Assembly (NCBI GenBank): GCA_023393235.1
Contig: JAEWMH010000115.1
Location: forward strand, 1 to 64,000
Length of the DNA: 64,000 nt
From: Bacillota bacterium
Lineage (GTDB): Bacteria; Bacillota; Bacilli; Paenibacillales; NBRC-103111
Direction of reading: 5' to 3'
Part shown: positions 36,207 through 45,299 of the stretch, in pieces
Layout of the letters: the number at the start of each line of letters is the position of its first letter
Position numbering within the stretch: the stretch's first letter is position 1
Notes under the pieces: model-generated
The model's database searches: none
Seen by the model: the letters and a program-made list of their open reading frames with translations, nothing else
Told to the model about the DNA's origin: nothing
Program-made: the position numbers and the translations under genes

Positions 36207-36374
36207 CAGGTAAACTGCTGTTTTTGCATAGGCAGTGTTCCGGTTTTACAGACGGATTCCGGTTTTTGATGATGTTCAAAACCTGGTCCGCGGCCCATAA
36301 TAAGGCCATGAGTGAGCCGGATAGCCGCCATGTCCGCTGTCAACACTTGCTCAACCTACATGAGGGGGATTTCT

Positions 36375-37997
36375 ATGGAGACATATTCTACAAAAAGGGT
36401 CATCGGGTTAGCAGTTTCCATCATCTTGGCATCAACAAGCTTGCTTGCAGGATGTTCCGGCTCCACTACCGAAAAATCCGAAGCGCCGAAAACATCCGCG
36501 GCTCCGGCTGCAGAAGCAGGCAAATATCCCGTGAGTACAACGGAAACGCTGACGTCCTGGGAGCAAATCAATACCAATCTGACCACATTCGTGTCGAGCC
36601 TTGCAGATTCACCTTTCGGCAAACAGCTCGAGAAGGAAACCGGAATTAAGGTGAAGTACTCCCATCCGGCAGACGGACAATCGAAGGAGCAATTCAACCT
36701 GATGATTGCATCCGACAATCTGCCCGACGTGATCGAATATGATTGGAACAACTCCTATCCCGGAGGGCCGGAGAAAGCCATTTCAGATAAAATCATTATT
36801 CCTCTGAACGAACTTATTGATAAGCATGCACCGAACTTAAAGAAGCTTCTCCAGCAGGATAAAGAGCTTGATAAAATGATGAAAACGGACAGCGGAAAAT
36901 ATTACGTCTTTCCTATGATCCGTCCGGACAACGGCCTTGTGTTCCGCGGCCCGATGATTCGTAAGGATTGGCTGAATGAACTGCAGCTGTCCGTACCGAC
37001 AACCATCGACGAATGGTATACCGTCCTGAAAGCGTTTAAGGAAAAGAAAAATGCAAGCGCTCCCTTCACGGCGCAATACAGCAATGAGCTGAACATACAG
37101 GATGCCTTCATCGGAGCATTCAAGACGGCGAACCGCTACTACATTGATGATCAGGGCAAAGTGAAGTATGGTCCCATCGACCCGCAATTTAAAGACGCGT
37201 TGACCCTGCTCCGCAAATGGTATCAAGAAGGTCTGATCGACAGAGATTTCGCACTCAACACGGACTCGAAATCTCTGGATAACAAAATGCTGAGCAACGC
37301 ATCCGGGGCAACTGTCGGTTTGTTGAGCGGAGGCATGGGACGATGGATGGATTCCGGCAAAAAGCAGGACCCGAAGTTCCAACTGGTAGCTGCTCCATAT
37401 CCGACGCTGAAGAAGGGAGAAATCGCCTTTATCGGCCAACGTGATTTCAAATTCAACCCGGCTGCAAGCAAAGTCGTAACGGCAGCAGCCAAGAATCCCG
37501 AGCTTGCCGTGAAGTGGTTGGACTATGCATACAGCGAAAAGGGCTCCCTGCTGTTCAACTTCGGTATTGAGGGGGAAAGCTACACCCTGCAAAATGGCAA
37601 CCCTGTTTTCACTGATAAAATCACGAAGGATCCGAAGTACAATCTCCAGCAGATGGTCTCCCAATATACGAAGCCCAACGGACCCTTCCTTGGCGATGCA
37701 AGAAAGAACTTCAATTCCTACAAAGAGCAGGATGAGGCAATTAAAATCTGGGAGCAAACAGATGCAGCTAAACATGTGATGCCGCTGTTTATCACGCCTA
37801 CGGTGGAAGAAAGCAAAGAGGTGGCAAAAGTCAACACGGCTATTGCCAGCTACAAAGAGGAAATGTTCGTTAAGTTCGTCATGGGCAAGGAACCGCTTGA
37901 AAAATTCGATGAATATGTAAAGCGGATTAAAGAAATGGGAGTGGATAAGGTAGTTAAAATCTACCAGGATGCCTATGAGCGTTACAATAAACGCTGA
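36375..37997 (+). CDS. Extracellular solute-binding lipoprotein (LipO/LplA-type)
   Basis: The protein has 540 residues. The signal peptide ends in lipobox LLAGC (about Cys24), followed by a low-complexity spacer. The mature part is a family-1 solute-binding fold with FNLMIASDNLPDVIEYDW and RPDNGLVFRGPMIRKDWLNELQL, typical of the long (500-560 aa) oligosaccharide binding proteins of Paenibacillus. ATG 36375 has AGGGGG 7 nt upstream; earlier in-frame starts lack a site. A possible promoter is TTGCAT-17-TACAGA at 36224-36252. It is first gene of an operon with two permeases and three catabolic enzymes. There is no ATPase in the operon, so a shared MsmX-type ATPase is expected elsewhere. Confidence 0.93.
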   Translation: METYSTKRVIGLAVSIILASTSLLAGCSGSTTEKSEAPKTSAAPAAEAGKYPVSTTETLTSWEQINTNLTTFVSSLADSPFGKQLEKETGIKVKYSHPADGQSKEQFNLMIASDNLPDVIEYDWNNSYPGGPEKAISDKIIIPLNELIDKHAPNLKKLLQQDKELDKMMKTDSGKYYVFPMIRPDNGLVFRGPMIRKDWLNELQLSVPTTIDEWYTVLKAFKEKKNASAPFTAQYSNELNIQDAFIGAFKTANRYYIDDQGKVKYGPIDPQFKDALTLLRKWYQEGLIDRDFALNTDSKSLDNKMLSNASGATVGLLSGGMGRWMDSGKKQDPKFQLVAAPYPTLKKGEIAFIGQRDFKFNPAASKVVTAAAKNPELAVKWLDYAYSEKGSLLFNFGIEGESYTLQNGNPVFTDKITKDPKYNLQQMVSQYTKPNGPFLGDARKNFNSYKEQDEAIKIWEQTDAAKHVMPLFITPTVEESKEVAKVNTAIASYKEEMFVKFVMGKEPLEKFDEYVKRIKEMGVDKVVKIYQDAYERYNKR

Positions 37998-38010
37998 TAG
38001 GGATACCATC

Positions 38011-38050
38011 ACAGGGGAACGTGTCCTCCACGGAAGGCACGTTCTCCTGT
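38011..38050 (+). promoter_or_regulatory. Intercistronic hairpin between binding protein and permease genes
   Basis: ACAGGGGAACGTG (38011-38023) pairs with CACGTTCTCCTGT (38038-38050), one mismatch, without a T run. Such hairpins commonly stabilise the upstream binding-protein mRNA and lower expression of the permease genes; that role is inferred. Confidence 0.65.
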
Positions 38051-38082
38051 AATAAGACATCGTCAGAATGGAGTTGGAGACA

Positions 38083-39042
38083 ATGACCGGGCTGAAACAG
38101 GAAGCCGCAGCAGGCCCCGTGGTGAATACCAAACGAAGTACACTGGGTCTGCTGTCGGACATGAGAAAAAATAAGCTGTTGTATCTCATGCTTACACCAG
38201 TGTTACTGTACTATATTATTTTTCATTATGCCCCCATGTACGGAGCCATTATTGCATTTAAGGATTTTTCTCCCCGGTTGGGCATTCTCGGAAGCGAATG
38301 GGTAGGCTTTGAACATTTTTACGATTTTTTCAATGGTGCGTACTTTTGGCGGACCATCAAAAATACGGTTCTTATCAGCTTCTATCAATTGATATTCGGG
38401 TTTCCGGCACCTCTTATCTTAGCGTTGCTTTTGAACGAAGTTAAACATTCGATGTTTAAAAGAACCGTTCAAACGGTGACCTACATGCCTCACTTTATCT
38501 CCCTTGTGGTCATTTGCGGCATTGTAAAAGACTTTACCTCCAGTGAAGGGATTATTAATGATTTGTTGGCTTGGTTTGGAGCCCAAAGATCTACCTTCCT
38601 GCTGGAGCCGGATCTTTTCCGGACGATCTACGTATCCACAGGCATCTGGCAGCATATTGGATGGGGCACCATCATTTATTTGGCAGCCCTCACCGGCATT
38701 GATCCTGAGCAGTACGAAGCTGCCCGTATAGATGGAGCAAGCCGCTGGAAGCAGATGGCACATGTTACGCTTCCCGGGATTATGCCGACGATTGTTATCC
38801 TGCTCATTCTCGAAGTAGGAAAGATGATGAATGTTGGCTTTGAAAAAATCATTCTGCTGTACAACCCGAGCACCTATGAAACAGCTGACGTCGTCTCTTC
38901 TTATGTGTATAGGGTAGGTCTGCAGGATTTTAACTACAGCTTCAGCTCCGCCGTGGGCTTGTTCAATTCCGCAGTCAATTTCACCCTGCTTATTTTGTCC
39001 AATTGGATCAGCAAAAAAGTAAATGACACAAGTCTTTGGTAA
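38083..39042 (+). CDS. ABC transporter permease, LplB type
   Basis: This 319-residue integral membrane protein has about six helices and the BPD_transp_1 EAA loop EQYEAARIDGASRWKQMAHVTLPGI. The family start YLMLTPVLLYYIIFHYAPMYG is characteristic of LplB/YtcP systems for complex polysaccharide oligomers. ATG 38083 has GGAG 9 nt upstream; the ORF from 38068 begins within that site. Thirteen bp separate it from the second permease. With that gene and the binding protein at 36375 it forms the import module of the polysaccharide locus. Confidence 0.94.
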   Translation: MTGLKQEAAAGPVVNTKRSTLGLLSDMRKNKLLYLMLTPVLLYYIIFHYAPMYGAIIAFKDFSPRLGILGSEWVGFEHFYDFFNGAYFWRTIKNTVLISFYQLIFGFPAPLILALLLNEVKHSMFKRTVQTVTYMPHFISLVVICGIVKDFTSSEGIINDLLAWFGAQRSTFLLEPDLFRTIYVSTGIWQHIGWGTIIYLAALTGIDPEQYEAARIDGASRWKQMAHVTLPGIMPTIVILLILEVGKMMNVGFEKIILLYNPSTYETADVVSSYVYRVGLQDFNYSFSSAVGLFNSAVNFTLLILSNWISKKVNDTSLW

Positions 39043-39054
39043 GGGGGAAGCTTT

Positions 39055-39933
39055 ATGAACCGGCCGACGTTTGCAGAAAGATGCTTTGATGCAGCCAATG
39101 CATTATTCTTGACCCTTTTGATGGTGGTTACAATTTACCCGTTAATCTATGTAGTCTTTTCCTCCTTGAGTGATGCCAGCCGGCTTATGGCGTTCAATGG
39201 ATTTCTCTGGAGGCCGATCGGGTTCTCCCTCGAAGCCTACTCCAGTGTATTTGCCAACCCTATGATTCTGAAGGGATACGGCAATACCTTTTTCGTGGTG
39301 CTGGTAGGATTGGTTTTCAACATTTTTTTGACCGCTCTGGGCGCCTACGCCCTATCACGGAAAAGCCTGAAGTACCGCAAGCAAATGATGATGTTTGTTG
39401 TCTTCACGATGTTCTTCAGCGGCGGATTGATTCCGTTTTATTTAACGGTCAAGGGAGTAGGACTTGCGAATACCTTGTGGGCTCTCATTATTCCCCAAGC
39501 GGTTAATACCTTTAATCTGATTCTCATGAAAACCTCCTTTGAAGCGATTCCTGATGCATTGGAGGAGTCCGCGAAGATGGATGGCGCCAACGACTTTGTG
39601 ATTCTCTTCCGGATTATTCTGCCTTTGTCCATGCCGGTCATCGCGGTTATGCTCCTGTATTATGGGGTGAGCCACTGGAATGCCTGGTTCCATGCGTTGA
39701 TCTTCCTGCAGGAGCGCTCCATGTATCCGCTGCAGCTGATCCTGCGGGAAATCCTGCTTCAGGGTGAAGCAAGCACCATGGCGGTCGGGGCTTCCGATTC
39801 CGATATGGCCATGCTGACGGTAACATTGAAGTACGCTACGATCATCGTGGCCACGGTCCCGATTCTGTTGGTCTATCCTTTCTTGCAGAAATACTTTGTG
39901 AAGGGCGCTCTGATTGGGGCTATTAAAGGATAG
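39055..39933 (+). CDS. ABC transporter permease, YtcP/LplC type
   Basis: This 292-residue permease has six predicted helices, the YtcP-type start (LMVVTIYPLIYVVFSSLSDASRL) and the EAA loop ALEESAKMDGANDFVILFRIILPLSMP. It ends KGALIGAIKG, the usual C-terminus of this subfamily. AAGGGGGAAGC precedes the ATG. It is the partner of the upstream LplB-type permease. Confidence 0.94.
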   Translation: MNRPTFAERCFDAANALFLTLLMVVTIYPLIYVVFSSLSDASRLMAFNGFLWRPIGFSLEAYSSVFANPMILKGYGNTFFVVLVGLVFNIFLTALGAYALSRKSLKYRKQMMMFVVFTMFFSGGLIPFYLTVKGVGLANTLWALIIPQAVNTFNLILMKTSFEAIPDALEESAKMDGANDFVILFRIILPLSMPVIAVMLLYYGVSHWNAWFHALIFLQERSMYPLQLILREILLQGEASTMAVGASDSDMAMLTVTLKYATIIVATVPILLVYPFLQKYFVKGALIGAIKG

Positions 39934-39946
39934 GAGGAACAGAAGA

Positions 39947-42184
39947 ATGGCTGGGGATTCGGAGGGTGTTTCGATAGATCTGGATTGGGAGAGGTTCCTT
40001 GCCCCCAATGACATGGAGTGGGTCGTTAAACCAGTTTCTTGGGACGAGGGAGCCTTTATCGGGAACGGATTGATAGGAGCCATGATTTATGGCGAGGAAA
40101 ACGCGAAGAAGCGCCATGTTTTGCGTTTCATCACGGGACGGACGGATGTCACAGCGGCCCGGACCGACTCCCCGGGTTTTCCTCCCCGGGTGCCGGTTGG
40201 AGAAATCGATCTTGAACTGTGCGGCATGATTTATCATCCCACGCAGCTCCGGTTGGATTTATGGAATGCGGAGATGAGAGCACGCGTCACGACCACCCGC
40301 GGAGAAGCAACCCTGCGTTCGTTTGTTCACAGTGAAGAACCGGTTATCGCCATTGAACTGGAGACGAGTGAAGGGGAAACGGATACCGGCGCAGTTTGGT
40401 ACGCGCATGCGGAGGTGGATCCGGTCCTGCGGAATGCCGATGGCGTGAACCTGAACCAATTTATTCCCGAAGCCCAAATAACCAGGCACGCCGCCGCTAA
40501 CGGGGTTCGCGTTTGTTATCAGGAATATAATGCGAAGGATGGCTGCACGACAGCATGGAAGGAAGTACGGCTGTCCGGTACTCGCAGGATTTTCTACTTC
40601 TCCGTAGCCAATGGGTTCGACGAGAAGGCTCGTGAGGATGCGGCTCAGGCTGTTGAGAATGCCTCCAACGCCAAATATGAGGATTGGGTAAACCATCACC
40701 GGGCATGGTGGCATGCCTATTATCGGCAAAGCTTCGTTTCTATACCGGATGGGCAGTTGGAAAGCTTCTACTGGATCCAGATGTATAAGCTGGCCTCCGC
40801 TACCAGAAGCGGCAAGCCGATTATGGATAATCAGGGCCCCTGGCTGGCACCTACACCGTGGCCCGGTACGTGGTTTAATATGAATGTCCAGATGAGCTAT
40901 TCCCCCGTATATGCCTCCAATCGCTTGCATATCGGAGAATCCTTGGTCCACGCCTTGGCCAGCCGGCAGGAGCAGCTGATTCATAATGTCCCTGTGCAAT
41001 ACCGTCATGACTCTGCAGGATTAGGCCGAAGCTGCAGTCTTGATCTTCGCTGCGAGGTGGATGACGAGGTCGGGAATCTGACTTGGATTTGCCATAATTT
41101 ATGGAGACAGTACCGTTACTCCATGGATGCGGAAATGCTGGAGCATGTGCTTTATCCGCTGCTCCGCAGAAGTATTAATTATTATCTGCATCTGCTGGAG
41201 GAGGAAGAGGACGGGCGGCTCCACCTGCCTGCCACTATCTCACCTGAGTACGGCTCCTTCATGAATACCCGGGTGCGCGATTGTCATTATGACCTTTCCC
41301 TGCTGCGGTGGGGTTGCCTGACCCTGCTTGCAAGCTGTGAAAGCTTAGGAATTGATGATCCCCTTGAGGATAAGTGGCGTCAGGTGTTAGAGCAGTTGAC
41401 AGCGCTGCCGGTTGACGAAACGGGTTTCATGGTTGGACACGATACTCCTCTTGCTCACGGGCATCGGCATTTCAGCCACCTATTGGCCATCTTCCCCCTG
41501 CATCTGATTGGTTGCGATTCCGTAGAGGAACAACAGCTTATCGAAACATCGCTTCGGCACTGGATCCGGAAGGAAGGGGATCTCAGAGGGTTCAGTCTGA
41601 CCGGTGCCGCCTCCATTGCCGCTATCCTGGGCCGTGGCGGCGAGTCCCTGCGATACCTGAAGGCCCTTATGCATATCGTGAAGGCGAATACCATGTATAA
41701 GGAGGCCGGACCGGTGATGGAAACCCCCTTGGCCGGGGCCGAAGCTATCCATGATATGCTGCTGCAGAGCTGGGGCGGCACGATCCGCATCTTTCCTGCC
41801 GTACCGGAGGAATGGCAGGAAGCCGCTTTTCACAATTTACGGGCGGAGGGCGCTTTTTTAGTGAGTGCGATGCGAAAAAACGGGGCAACCGAGTGGATCC
41901 GGCTAAAGAGTCTGGAAGGAGAGCCCTGCCGGATCAGGACAGGCTGGACCGGCAGGATTCGCTGGAGAGTCAACGGCTCCGGCCAGGAGCATAGCACGGA
42001 ATTAAGCGCGGTTGCGGAGCCGCTTCTTCTTGATCTGCGCAAGAACGATGAAGTCTTCCTGTACCAGGCAGAGTCTGTGCCGGAATTTCGTATTCATCCG
42101 GTTGGCCCGTCTGAAAGACCGGTCCGTCCGTTCGGCGGATGTAAACCGTGGAGACTTTATGGTTTTCATGGCGGCGGGAATTAA
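39947..42184 (+). CDS. GH95-like glycoside hydrolase
   Basis: The protein has 745 residues and no signal peptide. The N-terminal beta-sandwich has EGAFIGNGLIGAMIYGEENAKKRHVLRF, resembling the GH95 N-terminal domain. The central (alpha/alpha)6 barrel includes NMNVQMSYSPVYASNRLHIGESL and HLPATISPEYGSF; the C-terminal part has AIHDMLLQSWGGTIRIFPAVPEEW, a strong GH95 signature. GH95 enzymes act on alpha-L-fucosides or alpha-L-galactosides. The family is clear at the level of fold, specificity is not. AGGAGG is 9 nt before ATG 39947. It is cytoplasmic, so it would act on imported oligosaccharides, consistent with its place between permeases and PL6. Confidence 0.8.
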   Translation: MAGDSEGVSIDLDWERFLAPNDMEWVVKPVSWDEGAFIGNGLIGAMIYGEENAKKRHVLRFITGRTDVTAARTDSPGFPPRVPVGEIDLELCGMIYHPTQLRLDLWNAEMRARVTTTRGEATLRSFVHSEEPVIAIELETSEGETDTGAVWYAHAEVDPVLRNADGVNLNQFIPEAQITRHAAANGVRVCYQEYNAKDGCTTAWKEVRLSGTRRIFYFSVANGFDEKAREDAAQAVENASNAKYEDWVNHHRAWWHAYYRQSFVSIPDGQLESFYWIQMYKLASATRSGKPIMDNQGPWLAPTPWPGTWFNMNVQMSYSPVYASNRLHIGESLVHALASRQEQLIHNVPVQYRHDSAGLGRSCSLDLRCEVDDEVGNLTWICHNLWRQYRYSMDAEMLEHVLYPLLRRSINYYLHLLEEEEDGRLHLPATISPEYGSFMNTRVRDCHYDLSLLRWGCLTLLASCESLGIDDPLEDKWRQVLEQLTALPVDETGFMVGHDTPLAHGHRHFSHLLAIFPLHLIGCDSVEEQQLIETSLRHWIRKEGDLRGFSLTGAASIAAILGRGGESLRYLKALMHIVKANTMYKEAGPVMETPLAGAEAIHDMLLQSWGGTIRIFPAVPEEWQEAAFHNLRAEGAFLVSAMRKNGATEWIRLKSLEGEPCRIRTGWTGRIRWRVNGSGQEHSTELSAVAEPLLLDLRKNDEVFLYQAESVPEFRIHPVGPSERPVRPFGGCKPWRLYGFHGGGN

Positions 42185-42235
42185 CCGCGGCTTAGCTTAT
42201 AGAAAGACGGATAACCTTCAGTCAGGGGGAACAAA

Positions 42236-43501
42236 ATGGAAGACGAACATATACGCTGGGCAAAAGAGCCTCAAGAGGGGAATAAGATAATTCGGGCCTG
42301 CACCTCTCAACAGCTCGCTCATGCAGCGGGTCAGGCAGCCCCCGGTTCAACGATTGTATTAGAGGATGGTATCTATAGTGATGCAGAGGTTTTGAAAATC
42401 CGTATCCAAGCTACGATTGACGAACCCGTCACCATCAGAGCTGCCAATCCGGGGAAGGCAATTTTTAGCGGAGAAGCATGCATCAAGCTGCATGAGTCCT
42501 CTTATGTCATGATCCAAGGGATCAAGTTTGCCAATACCGGCCATACGGCTATTGAGCTGAGCAACTGCCATCATATCCGGATCACCCGCAATACCTTTGC
42601 CTTAGCAGAAGACGGTACTGAACTTCATTGGATCCTGATCCGGGGGGAAAACAGTCACCATCATTGGATTGATCACAACGATTTTGGCCCGAGACGGGAT
42701 AAGGGAATGTATGTTTCATCCGATGGGGCAAACGGCAAAATGTCGCAGTACGATGTCTACGAATATAATTATTTTCATGGCTCAGGCCCTGCATTCCCCC
42801 GAAGCCTGGGCGAGATCAAAGCGCTCCGGATCGGATTGTCGAAGGTATCCATGTCCGACGGATGCAACCTTATTCAGTACAATCTGTTTGAGCATTGTGA
42901 TGCGAATCCGGAGATTATTTCCCTGAAAAGCTGCCGGAATCAGGTCCGCTATAATACCTTTGTCAACTGTGAGGGGCATCTTACATCAAGACATGGGCAT
43001 GCCAACAGCTTCTACGGGAATATCTTCCTGGGGGATAGCAAGCGGAATGGAATGGGCGGTTTCCGGATCTACGGCAATGATCATCAGATCCATGATAATG
43101 TGCTTGTGAATCTTACGGATTGGGCTGTGCGGGTGGACAGCGGCGCTTTTGACGCGGGCCCTGAGGGCAACATCTATACTCCGGAGGTCCTCACCCAGCA
43201 TTGGAGGGTTTATCGTGCTCAAGTGTATGGCAATGTCATTGAAGGCGGTCCGGGAATAACCATAGGCGGGAGCAAGCAGTACGAGCCGGTGGAAGTTTCT
43301 GTGGAGAACAATCTCTATCGCGGCCAGCCGGAGGAGGCTGTGGTGGTGCATGCATCGCGAGATGCTTCCGTGTTTGGAAACCGGATAGAAACGTGGGACG
43401 GGCAGCAAGGATGGCCTGCATCTTCCTGGAAAGAGCATATTGCTTGCTCCGGCCGGATGAAAGTTTTGACGCCAGCTGACGTTGGGCCCGGTGCGGTCTA
43501 A
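42236..43501 (+). CDS. Cytoplasmic PL6-family polysaccharide lyase
   Basis: The protein has 421 residues and no signal peptide. A right-handed beta-helix lyase of the PL6 (chondroitinase B / alginate lyase) family spans nearly all of it. The catalytic Lys231 (SLKSCRN) and Arg252 (SRHGHAN) are present, followed by FYGN...FRIYGNDHQI. It is a clear paralogue of the PL6 domain in the SLH protein at 28731 (shared RHGH-NSFYGN, GFRIYGNDH, HWR-Y--QVY-N). Lacking a signal, it probably degrades imported oligomers. AGGGGG precedes the ATG. It is 51 bp after the GH95-like gene and 30 bp before the esterase fusion. Confidence 0.88.
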   Translation: MEDEHIRWAKEPQEGNKIIRACTSQQLAHAAGQAAPGSTIVLEDGIYSDAEVLKIRIQATIDEPVTIRAANPGKAIFSGEACIKLHESSYVMIQGIKFANTGHTAIELSNCHHIRITRNTFALAEDGTELHWILIRGENSHHHWIDHNDFGPRRDKGMYVSSDGANGKMSQYDVYEYNYFHGSGPAFPRSLGEIKALRIGLSKVSMSDGCNLIQYNLFEHCDANPEIISLKSCRNQVRYNTFVNCEGHLTSRHGHANSFYGNIFLGDSKRNGMGGFRIYGNDHQIHDNVLVNLTDWAVRVDSGAFDAGPEGNIYTPEVLTQHWRVYRAQVYGNVIEGGPGITIGGSKQYEPVEVSVENNLYRGQPEEAVVVHASRDASVFGNRIETWDGQQGWPASSWKEHIACSGRMKVLTPADVGPGAV

Positions 43502-43531
43502 GCTGGAGAAGGCACAGGAGGTTAATCCTCA

Positions 43532-45214
43532 ATGGGGACGTTATATCTAAAAGATGCGGAGATTCCGAATAGGAAACGCATTGTTTTCTTAGGTGACAGC
43601 ATTACGGATAATGGCTTATATATCACCTTCATCGAATCCTACTTCCTCCAAAACAAGCCGGATTCGGAGCTTTCCTTCATCAATTTGGGAGTGAGCAGTG
43701 AGACGGTTTCCGGTCTTAGCGAGGAAGCCCATCCATGGCCGCGCCCCTGCTTGCATGACCGGATCCATCGAGCCCTTCAGGAGAGCAAGCCGGATTGGAT
43801 TATTCTCTGTTACGGTATGAACGACGGTATATACCAACCGTTTCGTGAGGAGCGATTCCAAGCTTACCAAGACGGTATTCGTTCCGCCGTCTCCATAGGG
43901 AAGCAGTACGCAGAGAAGCTGATTGTGATGACCCCTCCCCCTTATGATCATGCTTCGAAAATGGTTCATGCTCATTCAGGCATGGATGCAGAAGAGAGCT
44001 TCTCCTGGAAATGGCCTTATTCCGGCTACAACGAAGTCCTGCGCCGTTATGCCGATTGGATATTGACGCTCCCCTCAGCCGGAGTTTCAGATGCCGCAAT
44101 CAACATTTTTGACCCCATCCAGAAGGATCTGGAGCAAGTCCGCGGGGTACAGCCTGACTATGTCTACGGGGACGGTATCCACCCCAGCGCCCGGGGGCAT
44201 TGGATCATGGCGAAGACCTTGCTGAGGCGCCTATTCGCGGTTACTTTAGAAAGAGAACCGGACTATGTGGAGACTCCGGAGGCAGTGCCATGGTATGGCA
44301 GCGTCATGCAGAGACACCGGCTGCTGAGCTCCGCCTGGAAGGAGCATGTGGGCCATAGCAACCCGGGCAAGGCTCGGGCCCTTCCGCTGGAAGAGGCCTT
44401 GGTGCTTGCGGCTGCTCTTCGCCGGGATATCATTGCTCTGGCAGCCGGCATGCCGGATCAGGTCAGCCCTGCGGGATTGAAAGCATCCGAGTGGAACGGG
44501 TATCCCCGCCTGGATTTTTACTTTACCGGCAGGGAGGCTATTGTCATTCAACCGGTCCGGCAAGCGGAAGGCAAACCATGGGTTTGGCGTGCAGAGTTTT
44601 TCGGGGCCTTCGATTATGCCGATAGAATGCTCTTACAGCAAGGCTGGCACGTAGCCTACATCCGGCTCAGCCATATGTATGGCTGTCCCTCTGCGTTGAA
44701 AACCATGGAAGCCTTCCGCAATTATGTTGCAGCCACCTTTGGGCTTGCGTCAAGAATGGCCTTATTCGGGTTTAGCCGCGGGGGGCTGTATGCCGCAGGC
44801 TACGCATTGATGTACCCCGAACATGTAAATATGCTGTATCTTGACGCACCTGTGTTAGATATTCGGAGCTGGCCCGGGGGAAAGGGGAAAGGAACCGGCT
44901 CCCCCGAGCAGTGGGAGGAATGCCTGGCGGTTTACGGGATTAGCGAGGAAGAGGCAGCAAACACAGCGAGTCATCTGCTGAAAAACATGGAAAGACTGGC
45001 CACCTTCAAGATTCCCGTTTTGCTTGTTGCGGGAGATGCCGATAGGATCGTTCCCTATGAAGAGAACGGGGGGAGGTTTCAACGGTTATACCGGGAAGCC
45101 GGCGGGACGGTTCATGTCATTGTGAAGGAAAATGTGGGCCATCATCCACACAGCCTTGCTTCTCCGGAGCCTATTGTTGAATTTATTATCAAGTACACGG
45201 ACCCGTACACCTAA
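43532..45214 (+). CDS. Fused SGNH/GDSL hydrolase and alpha/beta hydrolase
   Basis: This 560-residue protein has two hydrolase domains. Residues 14-235 are an SGNH/GDSL domain with Ser23 (FLGDSIT), block III Asn in GMNDG, and Asp214/His217 (GDGIHPS). Residues about 320-558 are an alpha/beta hydrolase with nucleophile elbow GFSRGG (Ser415), acid in AGDADRIVP and His in VGHHPHS. Both catalytic sets look complete. No signal peptide is present. It likely removes acyl (for example acetyl) groups from imported oligosaccharides, by analogy with GDSL esterases of other polysaccharide loci. AGGAGG precedes the ATG. It is the last gene of the operon. Confidence 0.88.
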   Translation: MGTLYLKDAEIPNRKRIVFLGDSITDNGLYITFIESYFLQNKPDSELSFINLGVSSETVSGLSEEAHPWPRPCLHDRIHRALQESKPDWIILCYGMNDGIYQPFREERFQAYQDGIRSAVSIGKQYAEKLIVMTPPPYDHASKMVHAHSGMDAEESFSWKWPYSGYNEVLRRYADWILTLPSAGVSDAAINIFDPIQKDLEQVRGVQPDYVYGDGIHPSARGHWIMAKTLLRRLFAVTLEREPDYVETPEAVPWYGSVMQRHRLLSSAWKEHVGHSNPGKARALPLEEALVLAAALRRDIIALAAGMPDQVSPAGLKASEWNGYPRLDFYFTGREAIVIQPVRQAEGKPWVWRAEFFGAFDYADRMLLQQGWHVAYIRLSHMYGCPSALKTMEAFRNYVAATFGLASRMALFGFSRGGLYAAGYALMYPEHVNMLYLDAPVLDIRSWPGGKGKGTGSPEQWEECLAVYGISEEEAANTASHLLKNMERLATFKIPVLLVAGDADRIVPYEENGGRFQRLYREAGGTVHVIVKENVGHHPHSLASPEPIVEFIIKYTDPYT

Positions 45215-45299
45215 GCTCACTTTCCCTGCCGATCTTCCGATATCAGCATACGGACGCCTGTGGGGCGTTACCGAACCGGACCGCCGTTGAGTGTGTTGT

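Noticed and set aside
36837..38189. 450-codon minus-strand frame across the binding-protein gene
   Set aside because: Antisense to a lipoprotein gene with clear signal peptide and domain; the frame crosses two real genes and an intercistronic hairpin.
45215..45299. Terminator between the esterase fusion and the XRE gene
   Set aside because: No stable stem with a T run could be found in this 85-bp gap.
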